DNA of 64,000 bases from positions 87,204 to 151,203 of the forward strand of contig DAIDMQ010000020.1 of the NCBI GenBank assembly GCA_027448945.1, read 5' to 3'. How positions within the stretch are numbered: the stretch's first letter is position 1; each line of letters begins with the position of its first letter. Positions 17,642-27,069 of the stretch are shown in pieces. Source of the DNA: Gallionellaceae bacterium. GTDB lineage: Bacteria; Pseudomonadota; Gammaproteobacteria; Burkholderiales; Gallionellaceae. The notes beneath the pieces are model-generated. The model saw only the letters and a program-made list of their open reading frames with translations, did no database searches and had not been told where the DNA came from. Made by a program: the position numbers and the translations under genes.

Positions 17642-19798
17642 ATGGAGTTTATTAGAATTTTGCCGCTGCGCGGCCCCAACATTTGGACATATCGTCCGGT
17701 ATTGGAAGTCTGGTTGGACATCGGCGATCTGGAAGATTCGCCCTCCAATACCATCTCTGGTTTTTACGAACGGCTCACCGCCTTATTGCCAGGATTGATC
17801 GAACATCGCTGCGGCATAGGCGAGCGCGGTGGCTTCCTGGAACGTTTGCGCGAAGGCACATGGCCGGGTCATATACTCGAACACGTCACCATAGAACTGC
17901 AAAATCTCGCTGGCATGCAAAGCGGCTTCGGCAAAGCACGCAGTACTCATGTGCGCGGTGTCTACAAAGTGGTGGTGCGTTCACGTAATGAGCAAGTCAG
18001 CCGTGCTGCGCTACATGCGGCACGCGACTTGGTGTTGGCCGCGATACAAGACCAAAATTTTGATGTGGCAACCACGGTCGCAACTTTGCGCGACATGGTT
18101 GATGAATTATGTCTGGGACCCAGTACGGCATGCATCGTTGATGCGGCGACTGATCGCGGTATTCCGTCGATACGCCTGAATGAAGGCAATCTGGTGCAAT
18201 TGGGCTATGGATCCCGACAGCATCGCATCTGGACAGCCGAGACCGATCAAACCAGCGCCATCGCCGAGACCATCTCGCGCGACAAGGATCTATCCAAGAG
18301 TCTTTTGAGTGCTTGCGGCGTACCCGTGCCTGAAGGTCGTGTGGCAGAGAGTCCGGAAGATGCATGGGCAGCAGCCGAAGAGATCGGTGTGCCTGTGGTT
18401 GTCAAACCCAGTGATGGGAATCACGGACGTGGCGTGTCCACAGAGTTGATGACACGTGCCGAAGTGGAAGCGGCTTACCATCTGGCTGATGCAGAAGGCA
18501 GTGAAGTGATCGTCGAGCGTTATGTGCGCGGAGACGAACATCGTTTGCTGATCGTGGGCGGAAAACTGGCCGCAGCCGCCAAGGGAGAGCAAGCCTGGAT
18601 CACCGGGGATGGAAGCGCCACCGTCACTGAGTTGATAGACCTGCAACTGAACACCGATCCGCGTCGTGGAGAGGCAGAGGAGTTCCCGCTGGATGTGGTC
18701 AAACTGGACGGCAATCCCGTCGCCCGTTTGGAAGTTCAGCGTCAAGGTTATTTGCCGGATTCCATACCGGCTGCTGGCAAGCGAGTGTTGGTATTGCGTA
18801 ACGGCAATGTCGCGATAGATGTGACCGATGAAGTACATCCGGAGGTGGCTGAAATGGCCGCACTGGCAGCGCGCGTCATCGGATTGGATATTGCCGGTGT
18901 GGATATGGTGGCAGAGGATATTTCGCGACCGCTGAATGCCCAAGATGCCGCTATCGTTGAGATCAATGCAGGCCCGGGTTTGTTGATGCATCTCAAACCC
19001 GAACAGGGGCAAGCCCGTCCGGTGGGCAGGGCGATTGTGAATAGCTTGTTCCACGAGGCTGACAACGGACGCATTCCCATCGTCGGCATATGCGGTACGG
19101 ATGGGAAGGCCGAGGTCGCACACTTGATTGCCTATCTGATGAACTTGTCAGGCAAATACACTGGCATGGCCTGTGCGACTGGCTTGTCTTTCAATGGCCG
19201 TGTACTGAACAGACACGACAACGCAAACTGGGCCGCAGCGCAAAAATTACTCCTCAATCGTAACGTCGAAGTCGCCGTGATAGAGAATAGCCTTGCCACC
19301 ATCTTGAACGAAGGCTTGGGCTATGACCGCTGCAAGGTCGGTGTGATTACGAATTTGAATGTCCCCAACCACTTCGGTGAGTGTTATATCGAAGAGGAAG
19401 AGCAAGTCTGCAACGTATTGCGTACCCAGATCGATGTGGTTTTGGACAACGGTGTGGCCGTACTTAATGCCGAACAGCCATTAGTCGCAAAGATGGCTGA
19501 TTACTGCGATGGTGAAGTGATGTTATTCGCCGCAGACCCTGCCAGTTTGGCTGAACATCGTGCGCAGGGTCTTCGTGCAGTGACCTTAAACAAGGGCGCC
19601 CTGGTTTTATGCAAGGGTGCCTCTGAGCAGGTCTTGATGCAAACGGCACATATCGCCATGATGGCGGATACCCGGGACTTGCAATGCGTCACCACCTTGC
19701 TTGCCGCAATCGCGGCGGCATGGGCACTGGATGTTAGCCCGGAATTGATGCGCGCCGGTTTGGCGACTTACCAACCACACCCCAAGATAGCTCGATAA
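17642..19798 (+). CDS. Cyanophycin synthetase-like paralogue (CphA'), Mur-ligase site degenerate
   Basis: The protein is about 718 residues from ATG 17642 (MEFIRILPLRGPN is the usual CphA beginning; a TTG at 17549 is less likely). It has the CphA N-domain and a full ATP-grasp domain (VPVVVKPSDGNHGRGVS, then IDIAGVDM-like LDIAGVDMVAE and VEINAGPGL). The Mur-ligase-like domain starts at about residue 480, but its P-loop reads GTDGKAEV instead of GTNGKTTT. The C-terminal glutamate-ligase-like part is also missing, since the protein ends about 130 residues early relative to its neighbour. It may add aspartate through the ATP-grasp site, act with CphA, or be regulatory. A similar second gene (cphA') exists in Cupriavidus. 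Confidence 0.8.
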   Translation: MEFIRILPLRGPNIWTYRPVLEVWLDIGDLEDSPSNTISGFYERLTALLPGLIEHRCGIGERGGFLERLREGTWPGHILEHVTIELQNLAGMQSGFGKARSTHVRGVYKVVVRSRNEQVSRAALHAARDLVLAAIQDQNFDVATTVATLRDMVDELCLGPSTACIVDAATDRGIPSIRLNEGNLVQLGYGSRQHRIWTAETDQTSAIAETISRDKDLSKSLLSACGVPVPEGRVAESPEDAWAAAEEIGVPVVVKPSDGNHGRGVSTELMTRAEVEAAYHLADAEGSEVIVERYVRGDEHRLLIVGGKLAAAAKGEQAWITGDGSATVTELIDLQLNTDPRRGEAEEFPLDVVKLDGNPVARLEVQRQGYLPDSIPAAGKRVLVLRNGNVAIDVTDEVHPEVAEMAALAARVIGLDIAGVDMVAEDISRPLNAQDAAIVEINAGPGLLMHLKPEQGQARPVGRAIVNSLFHEADNGRIPIVGICGTDGKAEVAHLIAYLMNLSGKYTGMACATGLSFNGRVLNRHDNANWAAAQKLLLNRNVEVAVIENSLATILNEGLGYDRCKVGVITNLNVPNHFGECYIEEEEQVCNVLRTQIDVVLDNGVAVLNAEQPLVAKMADYCDGEVMLFAADPASLAEHRAQGLRAVTLNKGALVLCKGASEQVLMQTAHIAMMADTRDLQCVTTLLAAIAAAWALDVSPELMRAGLATYQPHPKIAR

Positions 19799-19806
19799 GG
19801 AACCGT

Positions 19807-22377
19807 ATGGACGTGTCACGTATACGCGCATTGCGCGGGCCGAATTTGTGGAGTCGTCACACCGCAATTGAAGCGATAGTCAGTTGCAGTGCTGAAGAAT
19901 GCGACATCGCAGATATCAGCGGTTATGAGGCTCGCTTGCGTGCCCGCTTTCCCCAGGTTGGCTCGTTGCAATTATCGGGTCATAACGAGCCGGTCTCGAT
20001 GGCCAAGATACTCGCGCTGGTGGCACTCAGTCTGCAAGCTCAAGCGGGTTGTCTGGTGACTTTCACTCGTATCACACAGACACAGCAAACCGGGGTATTC
20101 CAAGTGGTGATTGAATACAGTGAGGAAGCGGTGGGTCGCCTGGCATTCGATCATGCATTGCAGCTATGCAAGTCAGCATATGAAGATACACCGTTTGATT
20201 TGGATGCCGCTTTGTCTGCACTCAAGGCGTTAGACGAAGATGAAAGACTGGGGCCCAGCACGGGGGCAATCGTCAATGCCGCGTTGGCCCGAGATATTCC
20301 ATATCGCCGCTTGACGCAGGGTAGTCTGGTTCAGTTCGGCTGGGGCAGTAAGCAACGGCGCATACAAGCCGCCGAGACTGATCGTACTGGTGCGATAGGA
20401 GAAGCGATCGCCCAAGATAAGGAACTCACCAAGAAATTGCTGGATGCGGCAGGTGTGCCGGTCCCTGTGGGCAGACCGGTAGCGAGTCTGGATGATGCCT
20501 GGGCGGCGATGTGCGAAATCGGCGCACCCATCGTGGTAAAGCCCGTGGATGGTAATCAGGGCAAGGGTGTGACCGTGAATGTCATGACGCGTGAGCATCT
20601 GCAGATTGCCTATAACGCGGCATTGAAGATCAGTGACGATGTCATGATAGAGCGCTTTATTCCCGGCAGTGATTTCCGCTTTCTGGTGATAGGCAATCAG
20701 TTGGTCGCGGCCGCACGACGGGACCCGCCTACCGTGATCGGAGACGGAGTACATACTGTGCGTGAGTTGGTTGAATTGGTGAACAGCGACCCGCGACGCG
20801 GTAGCGGTCATGCCACCAGCCTGACCAAAATAAGGCTGGATGATATTGCTTATGCACGCTTGTCCTTGCAGGGCTACACGGCGGATACGGTGCCGGTAAT
20901 AGGCGCACGGGTGGTGTTGCGCAACAATGCCAATCTCAGCACCGGCGGGAGTGCCACTGATGTGACGGATGATGTGCATCCCGAGATGGCTGCCAGCGCC
21001 ATTTCGGCTGCGCAGATGATAGGACTGGATATCGCGGGTGTGGACGTGGTGTGTGACAGTGTGCTGATGCCCCTGGAACGACAGGGTGGGGGTATCGTCG
21101 AAGTCAACGCTGCACCCGGTCTGCGTATGCATCTGCAACCCTCGTTCGGCAAGGGGCGGGCAGTGGGTGAAGCCATCATCGCGAACATGTACGGCAAACA
21201 AGAGAATGGACGTATTCCGCTTTTCACGGTAGCGGGTACCAATGGCAAGACCACCACGGTGAGACTCATTGCGCACATCCTCGGGCAGCAGGGTCTGCGT
21301 GTAGGCATGACTAATTCTGACGGTGTCTATATTCAGGGTAAGCGTATCGATACGGGAGATTGCAGCGGCCCCAAGAGTGCGCGTAATGTGTTGATGCACC
21401 CGGATGTGGATGCTGCGGTGCTGGAAACTGCTCGCGGCGGTGTGTTGCGTGAGGGTTTGGCTTTCGACCGCTGTGATGTGGCAATCGTGACCAATATCGG
21501 CATGGGCGATCATCTGGGTTTGAACTACATCAGTACCGTGGATGATCTCGCGGTGGTCAAACGTGTCGTGGTGCAAAACGTTGCAAGCAATGGCTATGCG
21601 GTCCTGAATGCCATCGACCCGATGTGCGTAAAAATGCGCGATGCTTGCCCGGGTTCTGTGGTCTTCTTCGCGCAGGATAAACATCATCCGGTGATGGCGA
21701 CGCACAGGGCACAGGGTTGCCGTGTGGTGTATGTGGAGCAGGGTCATATTGTGGCGCATAAAGGCAACCAGTCGCTGCGCGTGCCTTTGGCGCGGATCCC
21801 CATCACACGCAATGGCACCATAGGCTTTCAAATTGAGAACGCCATGGCGGCTATCGCTGCGGTATGGTCATATGGTGTCGACTGGGAAACAATATGCGCG
21901 GGCGTATCCGGCTTTGTAAACGATGCGCATACGGCGCCCGGCCGCTTTAATTTCTTCGACTATAAAGGCGCGACCGTAATCGCCGATTACGGCCACAACC
22001 CCGACGCGATCTTGGCATTGGTACCCGCTATCGAATCTATTCCGGCGAAAAAACGTATTGTGGTGATCAGTGGTGCGGGGGACAGACGAGACGAAGATAT
22101 CCGCCGTCAAACAGAGATCCTGGGTAATGTATTCGACGAGATCATCCTGTATCAGGATCAGTGCCAGCGGGGACGCAAGGAAGGTGAGGTGTTGGCGCTA
22201 CTGCAACAGGGCTTACGTGATGCCAATCGTGCCGGCAAGATAGATGAAATTACGGGTGAGTTCATCGCGATCGATACTGCATTGGCACGCTTGCAAGAAG
22301 GCGACCTGTGCTTGATCCTGATCGATCAGGTCGATGAAGCACTTGCACATATCGAACAACGTATCGTTCAGGCATGA
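19807..22377 (+). CDS. cphA: Cyanophycin synthetase
   Basis: Makes cyanophycin, a nitrogen store with an aspartate backbone and arginine side chains, without ribosomes. The 856-residue length is typical. The order is N-domain, ATP-grasp domain (APIVVKPVDGNQGKGVTV, GLDIAGVDVV, VEVNAAPGLRMHL), and a Mur-ligase-like domain with an intact P-loop GTNGKTTT near residue 478. The C-terminal part contains IADYGHNPDA and ISGAGDRRDED. Both ligation sites look complete. It starts 9 bp after the paralogue's stop, with AAGGAACC ahead. No cyanophycinase gene is in the window. Confidence 0.93.
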   Translation: MDVSRIRALRGPNLWSRHTAIEAIVSCSAEECDIADISGYEARLRARFPQVGSLQLSGHNEPVSMAKILALVALSLQAQAGCLVTFTRITQTQQTGVFQVVIEYSEEAVGRLAFDHALQLCKSAYEDTPFDLDAALSALKALDEDERLGPSTGAIVNAALARDIPYRRLTQGSLVQFGWGSKQRRIQAAETDRTGAIGEAIAQDKELTKKLLDAAGVPVPVGRPVASLDDAWAAMCEIGAPIVVKPVDGNQGKGVTVNVMTREHLQIAYNAALKISDDVMIERFIPGSDFRFLVIGNQLVAAARRDPPTVIGDGVHTVRELVELVNSDPRRGSGHATSLTKIRLDDIAYARLSLQGYTADTVPVIGARVVLRNNANLSTGGSATDVTDDVHPEMAASAISAAQMIGLDIAGVDVVCDSVLMPLERQGGGIVEVNAAPGLRMHLQPSFGKGRAVGEAIIANMYGKQENGRIPLFTVAGTNGKTTTVRLIAHILGQQGLRVGMTNSDGVYIQGKRIDTGDCSGPKSARNVLMHPDVDAAVLETARGGVLREGLAFDRCDVAIVTNIGMGDHLGLNYISTVDDLAVVKRVVVQNVASNGYAVLNAIDPMCVKMRDACPGSVVFFAQDKHHPVMATHRAQGCRVVYVEQGHIVAHKGNQSLRVPLARIPITRNGTIGFQIENAMAAIAAVWSYGVDWETICAGVSGFVNDAHTAPGRFNFFDYKGATVIADYGHNPDAILALVPAIESIPAKKRIVVISGAGDRRDEDIRRQTEILGNVFDEIILYQDQCQRGRKEGEVLALLQQGLRDANRAGKIDEITGEFIAIDTALARLQEGDLCLILIDQVDEALAHIEQRIVQA

Positions 22378-22390
22378 GAAATTAGCCGGG

Positions 22391-23167
22391 ATGAAACTGA
22401 TACAGTCACGCGAAAATCCCTATTTCAGGGAATTACTCAAACTCGCCGGTGCTGCTCGGGCACGCAATAAGGCCGGTCAGACGCTGTTGGATGGCGCCCA
22501 TCTGCTAGCCGCGTGCCTTGATGCCGGCCATATTCCTTTGCATATACTGATCAATCAGGCTGCAATGCGGGATGCCGAGGTCAATGCTCTCTTGGCCAGA
22601 ATAGCCCATGTGCCCGTCACGCAGTTGGACGATAAACTGTTTGATCAATTGACGGAGCTGAAGACACCAACAGGCTTGCTGGCGCAGATTGAAATTCCGG
22701 TTGTACAAACCAAGACTATGCATTTCGGTATGTTGCTCGAAGATATACAAGACCCGGGTAATTTGGGCTCCATGCTGCGCTCTGCGGCGGCGGCGGGTTG
22801 CGATGCGGTCTATCTTTCCAGCGCCTGTGCCGATGCATGGTCGCCCAAGGTGTTACGCGCAGCGATGGGAGGACATTTCGCACTCACCATCTATAGTCAC
22901 CAGAATCTGATACAAGTGGCACGGGCATACCAAGGCAAGTTATATGCGACCAGTCTGCAAGCGACCGTGAGCTTATATCAATCGGACTTGTGTGGTGATA
23001 TCGCTTTCGTGATCGGTAACGAAGGGGCAGGTCTGTCAGTTGAAATGCAACAATTGGCCACTCACAAAATCATTATCCCCATGCCGGGTAAAGTTGAATC
23101 ACTCAACGCCGCAGCAGCAAGTGCAATTTGTCTATTTGAGGCGGCAAGACAGCGTCAGCTTAAGTAA
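22391..23167 (+). CDS. TrmH/SpoU-family RNA 2'-O-methyltransferase
   Basis: A 258-residue SPOUT-class methyltransferase acting on rRNA or tRNA ribose with SAM. The N-terminal substrate-binding domain begins MKLIQSRENPYFRELLKL and includes LLDGAHLLAACLDAG. The three knot motifs are LLEDIQDPGNLGSMLRSAAA, FVIGNEGAGLS and IPMPGKVESLNAAAAS. The last carries the conserved Asn and Ser. The target cannot be told from sequence; the layout resembles RlmB and YsgA types. ATG 22391 is used because upstream codons lie inside the cphA end. Confidence 0.88.
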   Translation: MKLIQSRENPYFRELLKLAGAARARNKAGQTLLDGAHLLAACLDAGHIPLHILINQAAMRDAEVNALLARIAHVPVTQLDDKLFDQLTELKTPTGLLAQIEIPVVQTKTMHFGMLLEDIQDPGNLGSMLRSAAAAGCDAVYLSSACADAWSPKVLRAAMGGHFALTIYSHQNLIQVARAYQGKLYATSLQATVSLYQSDLCGDIAFVIGNEGAGLSVEMQQLATHKIIIPMPGKVESLNAAAASAICLFEAARQRQLK

Positions 23168-23178
23168 TGCGTTAACTG

Positions 23179-23196
23179 ACTGATGTCAGCATCAGT
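23179..23196 (+). terminator. Weak hairpin after the methyltransferase
   Basis: A seven-base inverted repeat, ACTGATG with CATCAGT around a TCAG loop, 11 bp after the stop. No T-run follows directly, so it may be only part of the transcript end. The stronger hairpin at 23219-23252 probably finishes both convergent transcripts. Confidence 0.3.
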
Positions 23197-23218
23197 AGTG
23201 CCGATTTGGCAGTTTAAA

Positions 23219-23252
23219 AACAAGTAGCGCCGGTCACCCGGCGCTACTTGTT
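23219..23252 (-). terminator. Strong intrinsic terminator between convergent genes
   Basis: A perfect 15-bp stem with a 4-base loop (arms 23219-23233 and 23238-23252, centre CCGG-TCAC-CCGG). On the minus strand it lies just after the mdh stop, and the descending arm runs into TTTTTAAA, which completes a rho-independent terminator for mdh. On the plus strand no T-run follows, but the hairpin may still shield the end of the methyltransferase message. Confidence 0.85.
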
Positions 23253-23262
23253 GAGCGTTTCC

Positions 23263-24246
23263 TTAACCTAATAACTGGCGTACATGGTCACGCTCGGCCA
23301 ATAATTCCTTATAACTTTCGTTCATGTGCTTGCGTCCAAGCTCACTGATGGTGAGGCCTTGTACGATCTTGAAGTGACCGTTCTTGCAGGTGACAGGGAA
23401 ACCATACAACACGCCTTCCGGTATGTCATAACTACCGTCTGAAGGCACACTCATGGTCACCCAGTCGTTGTGGTGGGAACTGAGCATCCAGTCGTGGATA
23501 TGGGTCACGGCGGAGTTTGCCGCCGAGGCCGCACTCGATAGACCCCGTGCCGCGATGACTGCGGCACCGCGTTTCTGCACGGTAGGGATGAATTCCTTCT
23601 CCACCCAGTCTTGGTCGGGCAGAATGTCGCGTACCAGGCGGCCACGAATTTCGGCATGGTCTAAGTCCGGGTACTGGGTGCCCGAGTGGTTTCCCCAGAT
23701 GATCATCTTCTTGATATCGCGTATGGGTTGGAAAAGTTTCTGGGCAACTTGAGCGATGGCGCGATTGTGATCCAGTCTCATCATTGCGCTGAAGTTGCGC
23801 GGGTCCAGATCGGGGGCATTCCTCATGGCGATGAGTGCGTTAGTGTTGGCTGGATTGCCGACCACCAGCACTTTTACATGGCGTGCCGCCAGTTCGTTGA
23901 GTAATTTTCCCTGGGCAGAGAAAATCGCGCCATTGGCCTCGATAAGATCTTTGCGTTCCATGCCGGGGCCGCGTGGGCGGGCACCTATCAGCAGGGCAAT
24001 CTCGGTATCTTTGAATGCGACTCTGGGATCAGAAGTGATGATGATTTGTTGCAGCAAGGGGAATGCACAGTCTTCCAACTCCATCATCACACCCAGTAAC
24101 ATTCCTTGCGCCTGGGGCAGGTCCAAGAGCTGCAGGATCACCGGCTGCTCTCGTCCCAGCATGTCCCCGTTTGCGATTCGAAACAGGGTGGCATATCCGA
24201 TTTGTCCAGCGGCCCCGGTGATGGTGATCCGTACAGGTGCTTTCAT
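23263..24246 (-). CDS. mdh: Malate dehydrogenase (NAD-dependent)
   Basis: Oxidises malate to oxaloacetate in the TCA cycle. The 327-residue protein is of the cytosolic-type MDH group common in betaproteobacteria. The nucleotide-binding start is [36 protein letters not shown] is the mobile loop with substrate arginine, [13 protein letters not shown] follows, and the catalytic histidine is in [13 protein letters not shown]. It is divergent from sdhC, with about 250 bp between, and is therefore next to the rest of the TCA cluster although on the other strand. Confidence 0.94.
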   Translation of the reverse strand: MKAPVRITITGAAGQIGYATLFRIANGDMLGREQPVILQLLDLPQAQGMLLGVMMELEDCAFPLLQQIIITSDPRVAFKDTEIALLIGARPRGPGMERKDLIEANGAIFSAQGKLLNELAARHVKVLVVGNPANTNALIAMRNAPDLDPRNFSAMMRLDHNRAIAQVAQKLFQPIRDIKKMIIWGNHSGTQYPDLDHAEIRGRLVRDILPDQDWVEKEFIPTVQKRGAAVIAARGLSSAASAANSAVTHIHDWMLSSHHNDWVTMSVPSDGSYDIPEGVLYGFPVTCKNGHFKIVQGLTISELGRKHMNESYKELLAERDHVRQLLG

Positions 24247-24339
24247 GGTCTACTCCTTCACAATAGGCGGTCATCATAGTAGTTTTATTTTTCTAATGCC
24301 ATGACTAAGGTGTACGATGGCAACTTATTTTTCGGGCAT

Positions 24340-24468
24340 CTCTAAAAGCCCAAACTCCGTTGCGATACTGCGTTGCTCAGAAAATTTTATCGCTTGCATA
24401 TATTTAATATGCGTCGCGTTAAAATTTACTTCGCGCCTTGCCTCGCTTAGGATTTTGAACTTTTCGAG
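24340..24468. repeat. Palindromic MITE-like element in the mdh-sdhC spacer
   Basis: About 129 bp with imperfect terminal inverted repeats. The left end 24340-24358 (CTCTAAAAGCCCAAACTCC) and the inverted right end 24450-24468 match at 15 of 19 positions by hand. The interior is also near-palindromic around an AT-rich centre (TTTTATCGCTTGCATAT against ATATGCGTCGCGTTAAAA). It encodes nothing. Its size and structure fit a non-autonomous miniature element or a large regulatory hairpin between divergent TCA genes. No second copy was seen in this window. Confidence 0.55.
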
Positions 24469-24500
24469 ACACCCTTAACTTTTAATGGTTGAGTCTGAAA

Positions 24501-24875
24501 ATGAATAAAAAACGTCCTAAGCATCTAGCGCTTCACCTCATCAAATTACCACTCCCCGGTTTCGTATCCATCCTGCATCGCGTCAGCGGTTTCGCCTTGT
24601 TTTTGGCGCTGCCTTTGCTGTTGTTGATGTTGCAATACAGTTTGCAATCGATAGAGACCTATACCCAGCTTCAGTCCATGTACGCAAACCCCTTGGTGAA
24701 GCTGGTGATGTTGGGATTGATGTGGGCATTCCTGCATCACTTCTGTGCCGGACTGCGTTACCTGGCAATCGATTTGCATTGGGTGCACAACCTTGCACAA
24801 GCTCGCAATAGCAGCAAGGTCGTGATGGTCGTCAGCTTGATTCTAACGGTAATCTTGGGAGTTGAATTATGGTGA
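24501..24875 (+). CDS. sdhC: Succinate dehydrogenase cytochrome b556 subunit
   Basis: A membrane anchor of complex II, 124 residues from ATG 24501 (an in-frame TTG at 24489 is less likely). Three hydrophobic helices are visible. The SdhC signature SILHRVSG (residues 23-30) holds the Ser and Arg that contact quinone. HHFCAGLRYLAIDLHW (from His79) has the histidine that ligates heme b together with SdhD. It is the first gene of sdhC-D-A and overlaps sdhD by 7 bp. Confidence 0.92.
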   Translation: MNKKRPKHLALHLIKLPLPGFVSILHRVSGFALFLALPLLLLMLQYSLQSIETYTQLQSMYANPLVKLVMLGLMWAFLHHFCAGLRYLAIDLHWVHNLAQARNSSKVVMVVSLILTVILGVELW

Positions 24876-25216
24876 ATCGTGTCGTCGTGGGTGCGCATTA
24901 CGGCTTGCGGGATTGGCTGGTGCAACGTATCAGTGCGGTTGTCATGGTCGTATACGTGTTGATGTTGGCTGGCTATATGCTGATGCAAGATCATCTGGAT
25001 TACGACACTTGGACCGGGATGTTTTCGAGTCTATGGATGCGAACTTTTAGCCTGCTGTTCTTGTTGTCACTCTTCTACCATGCGTGGATAGGTATACGTG
25101 ACATCGTGATGGATTACATCAAGCCGGCTGCGGTGCGTTTGCTGATACACACCTTGGTAGTGCTCGCCCTGGTGGTCTATACGATCTGGTCTGTACAAAT
25201 TTTGTGGGGTATGTAG
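24869..25216 (+). CDS. sdhD: Succinate dehydrogenase membrane anchor subunit
   Basis: The second membrane anchor of complex II, 115 residues with three helices. [15 protein letters not shown] matches the SdhD start, and [23 protein letters not shown] carries the heme-side His and the Asp-Tyr pair near the quinone site. It overlaps sdhC by 7 bp and ends 2 bp before sdhA. Confidence 0.92.
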   Translation: MVNRVVVGAHYGLRDWLVQRISAVVMVVYVLMLAGYMLMQDHLDYDTWTGMFSSLWMRTFSLLFLLSLFYHAWIGIRDIVMDYIKPAAVRLLIHTLVVLALVVYTIWSVQILWGM

Positions 25217-25218
25217 GA

Positions 25219-26982
25219 ATGGCAATCACTAAAAGAACTTTCGATGTGGTCGTGGTCGGTGCGGGTGGTTCAGGTATGCGTGCAGCACTGCAATTGGCGC
25301 AGGCAGGACTCAAAGTCGCGGTACTTTCCAAGGTCTTCCCGACCCGTTCACACACCGTCGCCGCCCAGGGCGGCATCGCCGCCTCGCTGGGGAATATCAA
25401 CGAAGATAATTGGCACTGGCATATGTATGACACCGTGAAAGGCTCTGATTATCTGGGTGATCAGGATGCCATCGAATTCATGTGCCGGGCCGCGCCCGAA
25501 GTGGTCTATGAGTTGGAGCATTTCGGCATGCCCTTCGATCGCCTGGACAGCGGCAAAATCTATCAGCGTCCGTTTGGCGGCCACATGCAGGAATATGGCA
25601 AGAATCCGGTGCAGCGCGCGTGTGCGGCGGCGGATAGAACGGGCCATGCGATGCTGCATACGCTGTATCAGCAAAATGTCAAAGCCAATACCAATTTCTT
25701 CATCGAGTGGATGGCGCTTGATTTGATACGCAATGAAGAGGGCGATGTACTGGGGGTCACCGCGATGGAGATCGAGACCGGCGAGACGATGATCTTCCAC
25801 GCACGTGCCACTTTGTTTGCGACGGGCGGCGCGGGACGTATCTTCGCTTCCAGCACGAATGCCTTCATCAATACCGGCGACGGACTGGGTATGGCCGCGC
25901 GGGCCGGTATTCCATTGGAAGATATGGAGTTCTATCAATTCCATCCGACCGGTGTGTATGGCGCGGGCGTGCTAATCACCGAAGGCGTGCGCGGTGAAGG
26001 CGGCTATCTGGTTAACAAGGACGGCGAACGCTTCATGCCCAAGTACGCGCCGAATGCCAAGGACTTGGCGAGCCGGGATGTGGTGTCGCGTGCCATGACC
26101 ATAGAGATCAACGAGGGTCGCGGTTGCGGTCCGCATGGCGATCACGTCATGCTCAAGCTCGATCACTTGGGCGAGGATGTCATCAAACAGCGACTGCCCG
26201 GGATACGCGAAATCGCGCTGAAGTTTGCGCACGTCGATCCTGCCAAAGCCCCGATTCCTGTTGTGCCGACTGCGCATTACATGATGGGCGGCATTCCGAC
26301 CAATTACCACGGTCAAGTGGTCGCACCGTACAAGACGGGTCCCGATGAAGTCGTGCATGGGTTCTATGCAGTGGGAGAGTGCGCTTGTGTTTCGGTACAT
26401 GGAGCGAATCGACTGGGCTGTAACTCTTTGTTGGATCTGCTGGTGTTTGGTCGCGCAGCAGGGCAGCAAATCATCGAAGACCTGAAGAGCAACCCACACG
26501 TCAAACCTTTGCCTGCGGATGCGGGTGATTATTCCTTGGCGCGCCTGGCACGTTTGGAGCATCAGAAGAACGGCGAAAGTGTGGCCGAGGTCGGTGACGC
26601 GATGCGCAGGACCATGCAGAAACATTGCGGTGTGTTCCGTTTTCCCGAATTGATGGCTGAAGGTGTGCAGCAAATTAAGGACGTGGCAGCACGTGTGGCC
26701 AATACCGAGATCGGCGACAAGAGTCGTGTGTTCAATACTGCACGCATAGAGGCTCTGGAATTGGACAACCTGATCGAAGTGGCGCAAGCCACTATGATCG
26801 CTGCCGAAGCCCGCAAGGAAAGTCGCGGTGCACATGCACGCGAAGACTTCCAAGCGCGCGACGATGTCAACTGGCTCAAGCACAGCCTGTATTTCAGAGA
26901 AGGTCATAGGCTGGATTACAAGCCGGTGCGTTTGAAGCCTTTGACTGTGGATTCCTTCCCGCTCAAGGCCCGCTCGTATTGA
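25219..26982 (+). CDS. sdhA: Succinate dehydrogenase flavoprotein subunit
   Basis: Oxidises succinate to fumarate on the cytoplasmic face. The 587-residue length is standard. [14 protein letters not shown] is the FAD dinucleotide fold, [11 protein letters not shown] contains His45, to which FAD is covalently bound, and the active-site segments [16 protein letters not shown] and [19 protein letters not shown] are intact. ATG 25219 is chosen because [14 protein letters not shown] is the usual start and a GTAGG segment precedes it. Unusually, sdhB does not follow; three other genes lie between. Confidence 0.96.
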   Translation: MAITKRTFDVVVVGAGGSGMRAALQLAQAGLKVAVLSKVFPTRSHTVAAQGGIAASLGNINEDNWHWHMYDTVKGSDYLGDQDAIEFMCRAAPEVVYELEHFGMPFDRLDSGKIYQRPFGGHMQEYGKNPVQRACAAADRTGHAMLHTLYQQNVKANTNFFIEWMALDLIRNEEGDVLGVTAMEIETGETMIFHARATLFATGGAGRIFASSTNAFINTGDGLGMAARAGIPLEDMEFYQFHPTGVYGAGVLITEGVRGEGGYLVNKDGERFMPKYAPNAKDLASRDVVSRAMTIEINEGRGCGPHGDHVMLKLDHLGEDVIKQRLPGIREIALKFAHVDPAKAPIPVVPTAHYMMGGIPTNYHGQVVAPYKTGPDEVVHGFYAVGECACVSVHGANRLGCNSLLDLLVFGRAAGQQIIEDLKSNPHVKPLPADAGDYSLARLARLEHQKNGESVAEVGDAMRRTMQKHCGVFRFPELMAEGVQQIKDVAARVANTEIGDKSRVFNTARIEALELDNLIEVAQATMIAAEARKESRGAHAREDFQARDDVNWLKHSLYFREGHRLDYKPVRLKPLTVDSFPLKARSY

Positions 26983-27069
26983 TTTTTCTGTATGGCGTTG
27001 CCGACTGGCGGTACTGCGGCAATTCAAAAGTAGCAGTCTATTGATGGTCAACCACTTTGGGAGGCAATG

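Noticed and set aside
20230..21831. A 533-codon open frame antisense to cphA
   Set aside because: It lies wholly inside a strongly conserved gene, its product is rich in His, Arg and Thr as expected from antisense codon bias, and it matches no family.
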